A DNA stretch of 64,000 nt from Crossaster papposus (Eukaryota > Echinodermata > Asteroidea > Velatida > Solasteridae). The stretch covers positions 124,001-188,000 of the forward strand of contig JBAIAA010000875.1 of NCBI GenBank assembly GCA_037893245.1, read 5' to 3'. Position numbers and translations under genes: made by a program. The notes beneath the pieces are model-generated. The model ran no database searches, was not told the DNA's origin, and was given only the letters and a program-made list of their open reading frames with translations. Shown here piece by piece: positions 23,481-35,328 of this stretch; position 1 is the stretch's first letter; each line of letters starts with the position of its first letter.

Positions 23481-24153
23481 TTAAAGATGGACTACAACGA
23501 AAACTCACACATTAAATTTATTATCGGACCTTGTTTATGTTGTGTTCAGGTAACACTTTATTGTTACGGTCATGTTTTTCTCTAAATAATTTTGTTGCAA
23601 TTTGACCGAAAAAATTAGACCTCGATTCTTCGATTTTGAAATTTCCCGCCCTGTACTGGTTCCCGGCAAAGATCCACTGAAAACCACAATGAAATCCACG
23701 ATATAGTACCAGCGGACTTGTAAACCAGCGAAAAGTGATGACGTACTACCCATGAAAACGCATACATGGTGGCCCTGAAGGGACTCCGCACATCGCGAAT
23801 ATCGACGTCAAATTTGACGTCAATATTCACGACTTTCCCCAAAAGTCGCGAATATTGACGTCAAATTTGACGTCAATATTCGCGATCTGCGGAGTCCCTT
23901 CAGGGCCACCATAATTATGTATGCGTTTTCATGGGTAGTACGTCACACACAAAGTATGAATTATTCATGAGTTAAGGGCTTTTGCTGAAACTGAGTTTTT
24001 CTGGGTCGTAGAACGCCGATCAATTTTGTTGTTTTTGCATGAAGGAACAAGATTTATTGAATACCAATGATATATTAGTAATCATTATACATTTCTCGAA
24101 CAAAAAAACAGCAACACAGCCTTTATCATTATTCCGTTGTAGTCCATCTTTAA
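23481..24153. mobile_element. TTAA-flanked MITE, family C, in unit 2
   Basis: TTAA flanks (23481-23484 and 24150-24153) and perfect 15 bp ends AGATGGACTACAACG and CGTTGTAGTCCATCT. Unit 1 has the single uninterrupted TTAA. It contains a long palindrome (23737-23946). Overlapping minus-strand frames inside are incidental. Confidence 0.95.
23737..23946. repeat. Long palindrome with ATGGTGGCCCTGA ends, unit 2
   Basis: Flanking arms GACGTACTACCCATGAAAAC and GTTTTCATGGGTAGTACGTC enclose an inner element (23766-23912). That element has ends ATGGTGGCCCTGAAGGGAC and GTCCCTTCAGGGCCACCAT and a core made of TTGACGTCAA-type self-complementary words. Confidence 0.9.
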
Positions 24154-24239
24154 AAAGGCCGACATTTACGTCACAAACCGTTCGCTGCGAAATTCGCCCG
24201 AGTTGAAATGTGTGAAACTTTTGCGAATTGGCAGCGCGA

Positions 24240-24510
24240 ACAGGGGCCAATTATATAGAGCTGCTTAAGCAGAAAATGTTGCTTAGCTTATAAAGCACAA
24301 AAACCCTTGCTTGGTAAATCAGGTTAGGAGCCAAAATTTCATGTGATCGTTATATCACATGATTGCTAAGCTAACAACAGCTAAATACCAACCACAAATA
24401 ATATATATCACAATAGAGTTGTGGCTGGTATGCTGGTTTTACTAAGCAATAATGTTTTGTGCTTAAGTAATTTTTAGGCTGCTTAAAGCAGCACTATGAA
24501 ATTTGCCCCA
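24240..24510. mobile_element. Family F MITE in GPCR unit 2
   Basis: Same position and ends as in unit 1 (GGGGCCAATT...AATTTGCCCC), with a slightly longer interior that includes a TGTGATCGTTATATCACA palindrome. Confidence 0.9.
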
Positions 24511-24906
24511 GTTGTCCAGGCGACACAAATTCGCTATAAATTCACTCGAAGTATATATAAACCGGCCTTTTTATCTCCTTAAAATCGAGCCACAGTTAAA
24601 TTCAGACTGTCCAAATATCATTTTCTGTCCACATCAATTATATAGAACAATATTATATCGAACACATATATCGTTATTTAGTGTGCGAATGTCTCTTGGG
24701 CTACAAAGTACAAGTGCAAAATGGTGCGAAGGTTTAATTTTGACAAATTCAGACTCTCTCTCATTCACCTTATCAGTTCATTCCTGTTTCCAACATCCTT
24801 GAATATTCACCGTCTCTAAATCAAACATACACTCCTTAAGTTTGCAAAAGTTTATTGCAACTTATATCTCCCAGCAGCTGCATATTCCACATCTAGTGTT
24901 TTAAAT

Positions 24907-25227
24907 GTAGTATACACCATTCGTTTTTACTGTAATTTTCGAAAATGGATGGGTTTTATATAGGGATGCCTCTTTTATACATGTACATGTAGTAAATATT
25001 GTGACGCTGGCCTGTTTTTGAAGTTTTGTGTTCATATACTATAGAGAATGGAAAAACCAAGAAAACAACGCTGTTCTTGTATAGTCTGGTTTCTTGACTT
25101 CCTCCAGACGAAACAAACATTTACGTCATGGAATTATTCTAAGGTATTTCATATAACTAAGTAGTTTTGTGTAAAGTTCGGTAACACAAAAACAATTGGT
25201 TATGTTTGCAAATGGTGTATACTACCT
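24907..25227. mobile_element. Family B-like MITE 3' of GPCR copy 2
   Basis: Orthologous in position to 20208-20525, with the same termini. Confidence 0.8.
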
Positions 25228-25251
25228 TCAATTTTGTTAACGAGGGCCTTT

Positions 25252-26274
25252 TTAGGTCGCGGCTGTTGACATAGTCATGGCGGACGGTAGACCGTCTTGC
25301 GTCGCTTCTGGGCGGCCCGCCAGCTTGCGCAAGGCCCGTTGGAATTGACGGTACTTGAAGGAATAGATGATCGGGTTGATACAGCAATTGGAGGCAACCA
25401 GAACAGTGCTGGTGACCATCAGCGGCCCGTCGAAATCGATCTTGATCCAGCCCACGTTGAACAAGAAGAAGGTGAACTGGCTGGGCGACCAACAGATCAG
25501 GAAGGTCACGAAGACGATGAAGAGGGTCTTGAAGGTGTTGCGCCGGGCCCGGAGTAGGGACTCCTGCTGCTCGTTGCCGAGCCGAAAACCATGCCCAGCG
25601 GCGGCCGCCGCTTGGTTGTGGCTTCCCTCGGTGCCGTTGTGGTTGGTGACAGCGGTCTTGAGGGTCAGGGGTGCGATCTGCTTAGCGCTGCGCTTCAATA
25701 TGATGGTGATGTGGGTGTAGCAGAATATCATTACGCTCGCCGGGACGAAATACTGCAGGCAGATGAGCAGCGGCCCGATCACCTTGGATGCCGGGAGTTG
25801 CAGGAACTTGCACTTGCCGTCGATGACGCCGTAGATCAAGAAGGAGTAGGACTTCAACAGGAGGCCAATCATCCAGACACCGATCATCATAACCACCGCG
25901 GATTTCTTCGAGAACAGGGCCTGTAATTTGAAGGGGTAGACAATGGCGACGTAGCGCTCTAGAGTCAGGGCAAGAAGGCTGAACGTAGAGGTGACAAACA
26001 TGACCCAGAGCAGGGCGTCCCCGATCCACATTCGGCAAAGGAACTCGCCGGCGGTGGTCGCCGGTAGCAGCACCGGGACGGGGATGTTGCTCTGGAGCAA
26101 CAGCAGCAGGGAGCCCAGGACATCGATGACCGCTTGGTGGCAAATAAAGGCGTTGGTCAGCGTGTGCATGAAGCGGACCTTGGAAATGACCACGATGACC
26201 AGGCAATTGCCCAGGACACCCACCACGCCGATGATGGTTTGGCACACGCGGAGAATCACCAGAACATCAGCCAT
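25252..26274 (-). CDS. Class A (rhodopsin-like) GPCR, copy 2
   Basis: Intact 340-residue receptor with every helix landmark of copy 1. Differences from copy 1 are V109, M135, T204, H228 and M286; M135 and M286 are shared only with copy 4. The frame is open for a further 73 codons upstream (to 26493), but that extension is promoter-side sequence that is interrupted in the other units, so I keep the shared MADVLVI start. It is preceded, as in units 1 and 3, by an upstream region with CACGTG and GTGCACACCAGGCACG phrases. Function as for copy 1; ligand unknown. Confidence 0.92.
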   Translation of the reverse strand: MADVLVILRVCQTIIGVVGVLGNCLVIVVISKVRFMHTLTNAFICHQAVIDVLGSLLLLLQSNIPVPVLLPATTAGEFLCRMWIGDALLWVMFVTSTFSLLALTLERYVAIVYPFKLQALFSKKSAVVMMIGVWMIGLLLKSYSFLIYGVIDGKCKFLQLPASKVIGPLLICLQYFVPASVMIFCYTHITIILKRSAKQIAPLTLKTAVTNHNGTEGSHNQAAAAAGHGFRLGNEQQESLLRARRNTFKTLFIVFVTFLICWSPSQFTFFLFNVGWIKIDFDGPLMVTSTVLVASNCCINPIIYSFKYRQFQRALRKLAGRPEATQDGLPSAMTMSTAAT

Positions 26275-26964
26275 GATGGTCACGTATATACGTACACGCG
26301 AAGTCTCTACAGCTGATAGGTGGCGCATGCAACAGTCAGTCGGTGCGGATACGTGCTCTCTCGTACAAAGCCACCTGAAGCGTTTATAACGTGCACGCGA
26401 CGAGGGGCCGGGGCTAGTGCTGGTCGTCAGAGCTGCAAAGCACGTGCACACCAGGCACGATATTTGATTCGTCGGTATTAAACCAACTGTCACCGCGTCC
26501 AGTCAGTCCTGTGCCGTTTTTCAAACCCCAGCTTAATTTAGGGCCTTTTCGAATCCCTGGCTTCGTCGTCGTCTTTGGCTTAAGGCGATTTTTGACTCCC
26601 AACTGCAAGATAAATTTTCTTCCATTTCTATTTGCTTCTTAGTAATTCAGAATTCGGAGGCGAAGCCAAAGCCAAAGTTTGGCAATAGTCATGAAGCTGA
26701 AAACGGCCGGAGCCTAAAACGGTTTTTCCGGACGCGGCAAATCATTATATCCCAGTGTGTAATAAACTACCTTCTGCATTGCAGACATTTCTAACCCTAG
26801 CTATAACGTCCAAGGATTAATTCATTGCGAAAAAGGCCTTGTGAATTTGATTGCCGGTTACAGTGGATTATTACATTGGATAGATATTATTAATCGCTGC
26901 ACGAAAGATTACGTTTGCGTATGTATTCAAAACGAAACCGAACACTGTTTTTTTAAACTGCAAT

Positions 26965-27222
26965 TCATAAATACCTGGGACAGTTTAGGCATTCCTATTG
27001 GTCGAGAGCCCGTCACGTGGCCGGTTTTAAACGGACGATAAAGACATGGCTAGAAGTGTTTAAAACCAGTTGGCAACAAAAGTAGCCCCTGCACATGGAC
27101 AACTCAATGGACATCCTTCTCCGGGCACTTCACTTCGGCTCGGGTAATTATCAGCACCCAGACTCCAAGCGGTATTAAACAGAGTGGTTAAAACCTCCCG
27201 AACACACATTTATTCCCTTATT
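26965..27222. repeat. Insertion private to unit 3
   Basis: About 258 bp interrupts the sequence GCAATTAAAATTCGC that is continuous in the sister units. Part of it (GGCATTCCTATTGGTCGAGAG...) is shared with 51284-51365 and loosely with 16035-16140, so it belongs to a dispersed repeat. The ends are not clear inverted repeats; at most a 3 bp target duplication is visible. Confidence 0.8.
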
Positions 27223-28086
27223 AAAATTCGCAGCGAAACCTATTGACACACGGTGATTAAACATTTACTAGCCAACATTGACCTATAAAACCTACAATAA
27301 CCGATTGGGTTAATTCCCAGAATGCGGCTCAAGAAGCCGACGAGGCCAATAACATGACCTAGGCAGCCACAAAATGTCTCTATAAATTATTCTTAGGACA
27401 ATTCGGGCCTAATATGAAATACAATTATCCATGCCTGCTGTGTATGTGTCCATTATCTGTGACCCACTTTTTTCAATGCAATCTTTGATTCTTGAATAAA
27501 ATTATAAATCATAATTTCATTTCATAGCCGTGCTGGTGCGTATTTTGATTAAAACAATTTGTTATTCTTTTACTTAAAGGGGCAGTATACATTTGGATTT
27601 ATTTTTTACATTTCAGACAATGTGATTTCAAAATTAATATCTTTACTTTGGATTATCGAGAAAAAAACACACGAAAAAAACCCCGGGATTTCAAGGAGAA
27701 AACATCTACATTTTATACTAATAATAATGCAGTAACTCAAAATTAGCTTCTTGCCCAAAAGTGCCTGATTTTCACACACTGCATCGCATATGTATGTATT
27801 TGAAAAATAATTTACTTTTTATACATCAGTGTACAAGGTGACACTGTTCATCACTTTCTTTACAATTAGAGAATAACAACTGTCTCGGATTTCCCCGGAT
27901 TACCGCCACGGCCTATAATTGGCTATCCAAAGGCAGAAACGTTGTGGGTCCATTAGCCGCATATATACTTGGAGCAAAATGCCATTGATCTTAGCATCTT
28001 GTGATTATCTTTTGCTTCTGATTTTTTTAATTTTTTTTATTATTGGTTGGTCAACACAGAAATTTGTTTAGCAACTTTTCTTTCGC

Positions 28087-28812
28087 TTAAAGATGGACTA
28101 CAACGAAAACTCACACATTAAATTTATTATCGGACCTTGTTTATGTTGTGTTCAGGTAACACTTTATTGTTACGGTCATGTTTTTCTCTAAATAATTTTG
28201 TTGCAATTTGACCGAAAAAATTAGACCTCGATTCTTCGATTTTGAAATTTCCCGCCCTGTGGTTCCCGGCAAAGATCCACTGAAAACCACAATGAAATCC
28301 ACGATATAGTACCAGCGGACTTGTAAACCAGCGAAAAGTGATGACGTACTACCCATGAAAACGCATAGGCCTACATGGTGGCCCTGAAGGGACTCCGCAG
28401 ATCGCGAAAATCGACGTCAAATTTGACGTCAATATTCACGACTTTCCAAAAAAGTCGCGAATATTGACGTCAAATTTGACGTCGATATTCACGACTTCCC
28501 CCAAAAGTCGCGAATATTGACGTCAAATTTGACGTCAATATTCGCGATCTGCGGAGTCCCTTCAGGGCCACCATATGTATGCGTTTTCATGGGTAGTACG
28601 TCACACACAAAGTATGAATTATTCATGAGTTAAGGGCTTTTGCTGAAACTGAGTTTTTCTGGGTCGTAGAACGCCGATCAATTTTGTTGTTTTTTGCATG
28701 AAGGAACAAGATTTATTGAATACTAATGATATATTAGTAATCATTATACATTTCTCGAACAAAAAAACAGCAACACAGCCTTTATCATTATTCCGTTGTA
28801 GTCCATCTTTAA
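28087..28812. mobile_element. TTAA-flanked MITE, family C, in unit 3
   Basis: TTAA flanks and AGATGGACTACAACG ends as in units 2 and 4, but 53 bp longer because the inner palindrome has an extra TTGACGTCAA module (28376-28574). Confidence 0.93.
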
Positions 28813-28898
28813 AAAGGCCGACATTTACGTCACAAACCGTTCGCTGCGAAATTCGCCCGAGTTGAAATGTGTGAAATTTTGCGAATTGGCAGCGCGAA

Positions 28899-29166
28899 CA
28901 GGGGCCAATTATATAGAGCTGCTTAAGCAGAAAATGTTGCTTAGCTTATAAAGCACAAAACCCTTGCTTGGTAAATCAGGTTAGGAGCCAAAATTTCATG
29001 TGATCGTTATATCACATGATTGCTAAGCTAACAACAGCTAAATACCAACCACAAATAATATATATCACATAGAGTTGTGGCTGGTATGCTGGTTTTACTA
29101 AGCAATAATGTTTTGTGCTTAAGTAATTTTTAGGCTGCTTAAAGCAGCACTATGAAATTTGCCCCA
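28899..29166. mobile_element. Family F MITE in GPCR unit 3
   Basis: Same position and ends as the copies in units 1, 2 and 4. Confidence 0.9.
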
Positions 29167-29540
29167 GTTGTCCAGGCGACACAAATTCGCTATAAATTCA
29201 CTCGAAGTATATATGAACCGGCCTTTATATCTCCTTAAAATCAAGCCACAGTTAAATTCAGAGTGTCCAAATATCATTTTCTGTCCACATCAATTATATA
29301 GAACAATATTATATCGAACACATATATCGTTATTTAGTGTGCGAATGTCTCTTGTCTACAAAGTACAAGTGCAAAATGGTGCGAAGGTTTAATTTTGACA
29401 AATTCAGACTCTCTCTCATTCACCTTATCAGCTCATTCCTGTTTCCAACATCCTTGAAACGTACACTCCTTAAGTTTGCAAAAGTTTATTGCAACTTATA
29501 TCTCCCAGCAGCTGCATATTCCACATCTAGTGTTTTAAAT

Positions 29541-29860
29541 GTAGTATACACCATTCGTTTTTACTGTATTTTTTTGAAAATGGATGGGTTTTATATAGGG
29601 ATGCCTCTTTTATACATGTACATGTAGTATGATATTGTGACGCTGGCCTGTTTTTAAGTTTTGTGTTCATATACTATAGAAAATGGAAAAACCAAGAAAA
29701 CAACGCTGTTCTTGTAGTCTGGTTTCTTGACTTCCTCCAGACGAAACAAACATTTACGTCATGGAATTATCCTAATGTATTTCATATAACTAAGTAGTTT
29801 TGTGTAAAGTTCAGTAACACAACAAAAATTGGTTATGTTTTCAAATGGTGTATACTACCT
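29541..29860. mobile_element. Family B-like MITE 3' of GPCR copy 3
   Basis: Orthologous in position to 20208-20525. Confidence 0.8.
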
Positions 29861-29884
29861 TCAATTTTGTTAACGAGGTTTTTT

Positions 29885-30907
29885 TTAGGTCGCGGCTGTT
29901 GACATAGTCATGGCGGACGGTAGACCGTCTTGCGTCGCTTCTGGGCGGCCCGCCAGCTTGCGCAAGGCCCGTTGGAATTGACGGTACTTGAAGGAATAGA
30001 TGATCGGGTTGATACAGCAATTGGAGGCAACCAGAACAGTGCTGGTGACTATCAGCGGCCCGTCAAAATCGATCTTGATCCAGCCCACGTTGAACAAGAA
30101 GAAGGTGAACTGGCTGGGCGACCAACAGATCAGGAAGGTCACGAAGACGATGAGGAGGGTCTTGAAGGTGTTGCGCCGGGCGCGGAGTAGGGACTCCTGC
30201 TGCTCGTTGCCGAGCCGAAAACCCTGCCCAGCGGCGGTCGCCGCTTGGTTGTGGCTTCCCTCGGTGCCGTTGTGGTTGGTGACAGCGGTCTTGAGGGTCA
30301 GGGGTGCGATCTGTTCAGCGCTGCGCTTCAATATGATGGTGATGTGGGTGTAGCAGAATATCATTACGCTCGCCGGGACGAAATACTGCAGGCAGATGAG
30401 CAGCGGCCCGATCACCTTGGATGCCGGGAGTTGCAGGAACTTGCACTTGCCGTCGATGACGCCGTAGATCAAGAAGGAGTAGGACTTCAACAGAAGGCCA
30501 ATCAGCCAGACACCGATCATCATAACCACCGCGGATTTCTTCGAGAACAGGGCCTGTAATTTGAAGGGGTAGACGATGGCGACGTAGCGCTCTAGAGTCA
30601 GGGCCAGGAGGCTGAACGTGGAGGTGACAAACATGACCCAGAGCAGGGCGTCCCCGATCCACATTCGGCAAAGGAACTCGCCGGCGGTGGTCGCCGGTAG
30701 CAGCACCGGGACGGGGATGTTGCTCTGGAGCAACAGCAGCAGGGAGCCCAGGACATCGATGACCGCTTGGTGGCAAATAAAGGCGTTGGTCAGCGTGTGC
30801 ATGAAGCGGACCTTGGAAATGACCACGATGACCAGGCAATTGCCCAGGACACCCACCACGCCGATGATGGTTTGGCACACGCGGAGAATCACCAGAACAT
30901 CAGCCAT
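29885..30907 (-). CDS. Class A (rhodopsin-like) GPCR, copy 3
   Basis: Intact 340-residue receptor. All landmark residues are kept. Private changes are E198 (Lys in the other copies, at the start of the third cytoplasmic loop), T224 in the alanine run of that loop, and L252 in helix 6. It shares L135 and I286 with copy 1. Most differences lie in or near the third loop or lipid-facing helix positions, so signalling contacts could differ slightly while the fold does not. An in-frame ATG seven codons upstream, as in copy 1, is possible. Ligand unknown. Confidence 0.92.
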   Translation of the reverse strand: MADVLVILRVCQTIIGVVGVLGNCLVIVVISKVRFMHTLTNAFICHQAVIDVLGSLLLLLQSNIPVPVLLPATTAGEFLCRMWIGDALLWVMFVTSTFSLLALTLERYVAIVYPFKLQALFSKKSAVVMMIGVWLIGLLLKSYSFLIYGVIDGKCKFLQLPASKVIGPLLICLQYFVPASVMIFCYTHITIILKRSAEQIAPLTLKTAVTNHNGTEGSHNQAATAAGQGFRLGNEQQESLLRARRNTFKTLLIVFVTFLICWSPSQFTFFLFNVGWIKIDFDGPLIVTSTVLVASNCCINPIIYSFKYRQFQRALRKLAGRPEATQDGLPSAMTMSTAAT

Positions 30908-32534
30908 GATGGTCACGTATACGTACACGTGAAGTCTCTACAGCTGATAGATGGCGCATGCAACAGTCGGTGCGGATACGTGCTCTCTCGTACAAAGCCA
31001 CCTGAAGCGTTTCTAACGTGCACGCGACGAGGGGCTGGTGCTACTGCTGGTCGTCAGAGCTGCAAAGCACGTGCACACCAGGCACGATATTTGATTCGTC
31101 GGTATAACCAACTGTCACCGCGTCCAGTCAGTCCTGTGTCGTTTTTCAAACCCCAGCTTAATTTAGGGCCTTTTCGAATCCCTGGCTTCGTCGTCGTCTT
31201 TGGCTTAAGGCGATTTTTGACTCCCAACTGCAAGATCTCCAGCCACACTCTGACGCCTGCTTGTGCTTCAGAAAAATTCACCCGATTGATGTGAACCCCA
31301 AAGTTAGACCATTTAAATTTTCTTCCATTTCTATTTGCTTCTTAGTAATTCGGAATTCGGAGGCGAAGCCAAAGCCAAAGTTTGGTAATAGTCATGAAGC
31401 TGAAAACGGCCGGAGCCTAAAACGGTTTTTCCGGACGCGGCAAATCATTATATCCCAGTGGGTAATAAACCACCTTCTGCATTGCAGACATTTCTAACCC
31501 TAGCTATAACGTCCAAGGATTAATTCATTGCGAAAAAGGCCTTGTGAATTTGATTGCCGGTTACAGTGGATTATTACATTGGATAGATATTATTAATCGC
31601 TGCACGAAAGATTACGTTTGCGTATGTATTCAAAACGAAACCGAACACTGTTTTTTTAAACTGCAATTAAAATTCGCAGCGAAACCTATTGACACACGGT
31701 GATTAAACATTTACTAGCCAAAATTGACCTATAAAACCCACAATAAACCCGATTGGGTTAATTCCCAGCATGCGGCTAAATAAGCCGACGAGGCCAATAA
31801 CATGAACTAGGCAGCCACAAAATGTCTCTATAAATTATTCTTAGGACAATTCGGGCCTAATATGAAATAAAATTATCCATGCCTGCTGTGTACGTATCCA
31901 TTATCCGTGACCCATTTTTTCAATGATGCAATCTTTCTTGAATAAAATTATAAATCATAATTTCATTTCATAGCCGTGCTGGTGCGTATTTTGATTAAAA
32001 CAATTTGTTATTCTTTTACTTAAAGGGGCAGTATACATTTTGATTTATTTTTTACATTTCAGACAATGTGATTTCAAAATTTAATATCTTTACTTTGGAT
32101 TATCGAGAAAAAAACACACGAACAAAACCCCGGGATTTCAAGGAGAAAACATCTACATTTTATACTAATAATAATGCAGTAACTCAAAATTAGCTTCTTG
32201 CCCAAAAGTGCCTGATTTTCACACACTGCATCGCATTATGTATGTATTTGAAAAATAATTTACTTTTTATACATCAGTGTACAAGGTGACACTGTTCATC
32301 ACTTTTTTTACAATTAGAGAATAACAACTGTCTCGGATTTCCCCGGATTACCGCCACGGCCTATAATTGGCTATCCAAAGGCAGAAACGTTGTGGGTCCA
32401 TTAGCCGCATATATACTTGGAGCAAAATGCCATTGATCTTAGCATCTTGTGATTATCTTTTGCTTCTGAATTTTTTTTTATTTTTTATTATTGGTTGGTC
32501 AACACAAAAATTTGTTTAGCAACTTTTCTTTCGC

Positions 32535-33207
32535 TTAAAGATGGACTACAACGAAAACTCACACATTAAATTTATTATCGGACCTTGTTTATGTTGTGTT
32601 CAGGTAACACTTTATTGTTACGGTCATGTTTTTCTCTAAATAATTTTGTTGCAATTTGACCGAAAAAATTAGACCTCGATTCTTCGATTTTGAAATTTCC
32701 CGCCCTGTACTGGTTCCCGGCAAAGATCCACTGGAAACCACAATGAAATCCACGATATAGTACCAGCGGACTTGTAAACCAGCGAAAAGTGATGACGTAC
32801 TACCCATGAAAACGCATACATGGTGGCCCTGAAGGGACTCCGCACATCGCGAATATCGACGTCAAATTTGACGTCAATATTCACGACTTTCCCCAAAAGT
32901 CGCGAATATTGACGTCAAATTTGACGTCAATATTCGCGATCTGCGGAGTCCCTTCAGGGCCACCATAATTATGTATGCGTTTTCATGGGTAGTACGTCAC
33001 ACACAAAGTATGAATTATTCATGAGTTAAGGGCTTTTGCTGAAACTGAGTTTTTCTGGGTCGTAGAACGCCGATCAATTTTGTTGTTTTTGCATGAAGGA
33101 ACAAGATTTATTGAATACCAATGATATATTAGTAATCATTATACATTTCTCGAACAAAAAAACAGCAACACAGCCTTTATCATTATTCCGTTGTAGTCCA
33201 TCTTTAA
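32535..33207. mobile_element. TTAA-flanked MITE, family C, in unit 4
   Basis: Same TTAA flanks, ends, length (673 bp) and inner palindrome (32819-32965) as unit 2. Confidence 0.93.
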
Positions 33208-33294
33208 AAAGGCCGACATTTACGTCACAAACCGTTCGCTGCGAAATTCGCCCGAGTTGAAATGTGTGAAACTTTTGCGAATTGGCAGCGCGAA

Positions 33295-33563
33295 CAGGGG
33301 CCAATTATATAGAGCTGCTTAAGCAGAAAATGTTGCTTAGCTTATAAAGCACAAAAACCCTTGCTTGGTAAATCAGGTTAGGAGCCAAAATTTCATGTGA
33401 TCGTTATATCACATGATTGCTAAGCTAACAACAGCTAAATACCAACCACAAATAATATATATCACAATAGAGTTGTGGCTGGTATGCTGGTTTTACTAAG
33501 CAATAATGTTTTGTGCTTAAGTAATTTTTAGGCTGCTTAAAGCAGCACTATGAAATTTGCCCC
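33295..33563. mobile_element. Family F MITE in GPCR unit 4
   Basis: Same position and termini as in the other units. Confidence 0.9.
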
Positions 33564-33960
33564 AGTTGTCCAGGCGACACAAATTCGCTATAAATTCACT
33601 CGAAGTATATATAAACCGGCCTTTTTATCTCCTTAAAATCGAGCCACAGTTAAATTCAGACTGTCCAAATATCATTTTCTGTCCACATCAATTATATAGA
33701 ACAATATTATATCGAACACATATATCGTTATTTAGTGTGCGAATGTCTCTTGGGCTACAAAGTACAAGTGCAAAATGGTGCGAAGGTTTAATTTTGACAA
33801 ATTCAGACTCTCTCTCATTCACCTTATCAGTTCATTCCTGTTTCCAACATCCTTGAATATTCACCGTCTCTAAATCAAACATACACTCCTTAAGTTTGCA
33901 AAAGTTTATTGCAACTTATATCTCCCAGCAGCTGCATATTCCACATCTAGTGTTTTAAAT

Positions 33961-34280
33961 GTAGTATACACCATTCGTTTTTACTGTAATTTTCGAAAAT
34001 GGATGGGTTTTATATAGGGATGCCTCTTTTATACATGTACATGTAGTAAATATTGTGACGCTGGCCTGTTTTTGAAGTTTTGTGTTCATATACTATAGAG
34101 AATGGAAAAACCAAGAAAACAACGCTGTTCTTGTATAGTCTGGTTTCTTGACTTCCTCCAGACGAAACAAACATTTACGTCATGGAATTATTCTAAGGTA
34201 TTTCATATAACTAAGTAGTTTTGTGTAAAGTTCGGTAACACAAAAACAATTGGTTATGTTTGCAAATGGTGTATACTACC
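33961..34280. mobile_element. Family B-like MITE 3' of GPCR copy 4
   Basis: Orthologous in position to 20208-20525. Confidence 0.8.
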
Positions 34281-34305
34281 TTCAATTTTGTTAACGAGGG
34301 CCTTT

Positions 34306-35328
34306 TTAGGTCGCGGCTGTTGACATAGTCATGGCGGACGGTAGACCGTCTTGCGTCGCTTCTGGGCGGCCCGCCAGCTTGCGCAAGGCCCGTTGGAATT
34401 GACGGTACTTGAAGGAATAGATGATCGGGTTGATACAGCAATTGGAGGCAACCAGAACAGTGCTGGTGACCATCAGCGGCCCGTCGAAATCGATCTTGAT
34501 CCAGCCCACGTTGAACAAGAAGAAGGTGAACTGGCTGGGCGACCAACAGATCAGGAAGGTCACGAAGACGATGAAGAGGGTCTTGAAGGTGTTGCGCCGG
34601 GCCCGGAGTAGGGACTCCTGCTGCTCGTTGCCGAGCCGAAAACCCTGCCCAGCGGCGGCCGCCGCTTGGTTGTGGCTTCCCTCGGTGCCGTTGTGGTTGG
34701 TGACAGCGGTCTTGAGGGTCAGGGGTGCGATCTGCTTAGCGCTGCGCTTCAATATGATGGTGATGTGGGTGTAGCAGAATATCATTACGCTCGCCGGGAC
34801 GAAATACTGCAGGCAGATGAGCAGCGGCCCGATCACCTTGGATGCCGGGAGTTGCAGGAACTTGCACTTGCCGTCGATGACGCCGTAGATCAAGAAGGAG
34901 TAGGACTTCAACAGGAGGCCAATCATCCAGACACCGATCATCATAACCACCGCGGATTTCTTCGAGAACAGGGCCTGTAATTTGAAGGGGTAGACAATGG
35001 CGACGTAGCGCTCTAGAGTCAGGGCAAGAAGGCTGAACGTAGAGGTGACAAACATGACCCAGAGCAGGGCGTCCCCGATCCACATTCGGCAAAGGAACTC
35101 GCCGGCGGTGGTCGCCGGTAGCAGCACCGGGACGGGGATGTTGCTCTGGAGCAACAGCAGCAGGGAGCCCAGGACATCGATGACCGCTTGGTGGCAAATG
35201 AAGGCGTTGGTCAGCGTGTGCATGAAGCGGACCTTGGAAATGACCACGATGACCAGGCAATTGCCCAGGACACCCACCACGCCGATGATGGTTTTGCACA
35301 CGCGAAGAATCACCAGAACATCAGCCAT
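34306..35328 (-). CDS. Class A (rhodopsin-like) GPCR, copy 4
   Basis: Intact 340-residue receptor and the outermost 5' gene of the array. It shares V109, M135, T204 and M286 with copy 2 and differs from all others at K12 (Gln elsewhere) near the outer end of helix 1. The codons before the shared Met also differ (MYDDVII rather than MYVYVTI), which supports the MADVLVI start. Its upstream region (35329-35765) is unlike those of the other copies, so its expression may differ. Ligand unknown. Confidence 0.92.
   Translation of the reverse strand: MADVLVILRVCKTIIGVVGVLGNCLVIVVISKVRFMHTLTNAFICHQAVIDVLGSLLLLLQSNIPVPVLLPATTAGEFLCRMWIGDALLWVMFVTSTFSLLALTLERYVAIVYPFKLQALFSKKSAVVMMIGVWMIGLLLKSYSFLIYGVIDGKCKFLQLPASKVIGPLLICLQYFVPASVMIFCYTHITIILKRSAKQIAPLTLKTAVTNHNGTEGSHNQAAAAAGQGFRLGNEQQESLLRARRNTFKTLFIVFVTFLICWSPSQFTFFLFNVGWIKIDFDGPLMVTSTVLVASNCCINPIIYSFKYRQFQRALRKLAGRPEATQDGLPSAMTMSTAAT

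Larger units (their letters stand above)
22201..26829. repeat. Tandem GPCR unit 2
   Basis: The second unit carries two insertions missing from unit 1: the 278 bp MITE at 22500 and the TTAA element at 23481. Its left part resembles unit 1; its right part, with the gene, is nearly identical to unit 4. Confidence 0.9.
26830..31531. repeat. Tandem GPCR unit 3
   Basis: The third unit carries a private insertion at about 26965-27222 and an expanded palindrome (28323-28607). Its left part resembles unit 4 and its right part unit 1. Confidence 0.9.

Noticed and set aside
23535..24250. Three repeated minus-strand frames of 72-76 codons in units 2-4
   Set aside because: They lie within the TTAA MITE and its palindrome; their conservation follows from the recent tandem duplication.
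26275..26493. 73-codon N-terminal extension of GPCR copy 2
   Set aside because: The extension is upstream DNA that happens to be open. The other copies have stops or indels there, and no signal peptide or family homology is evident.
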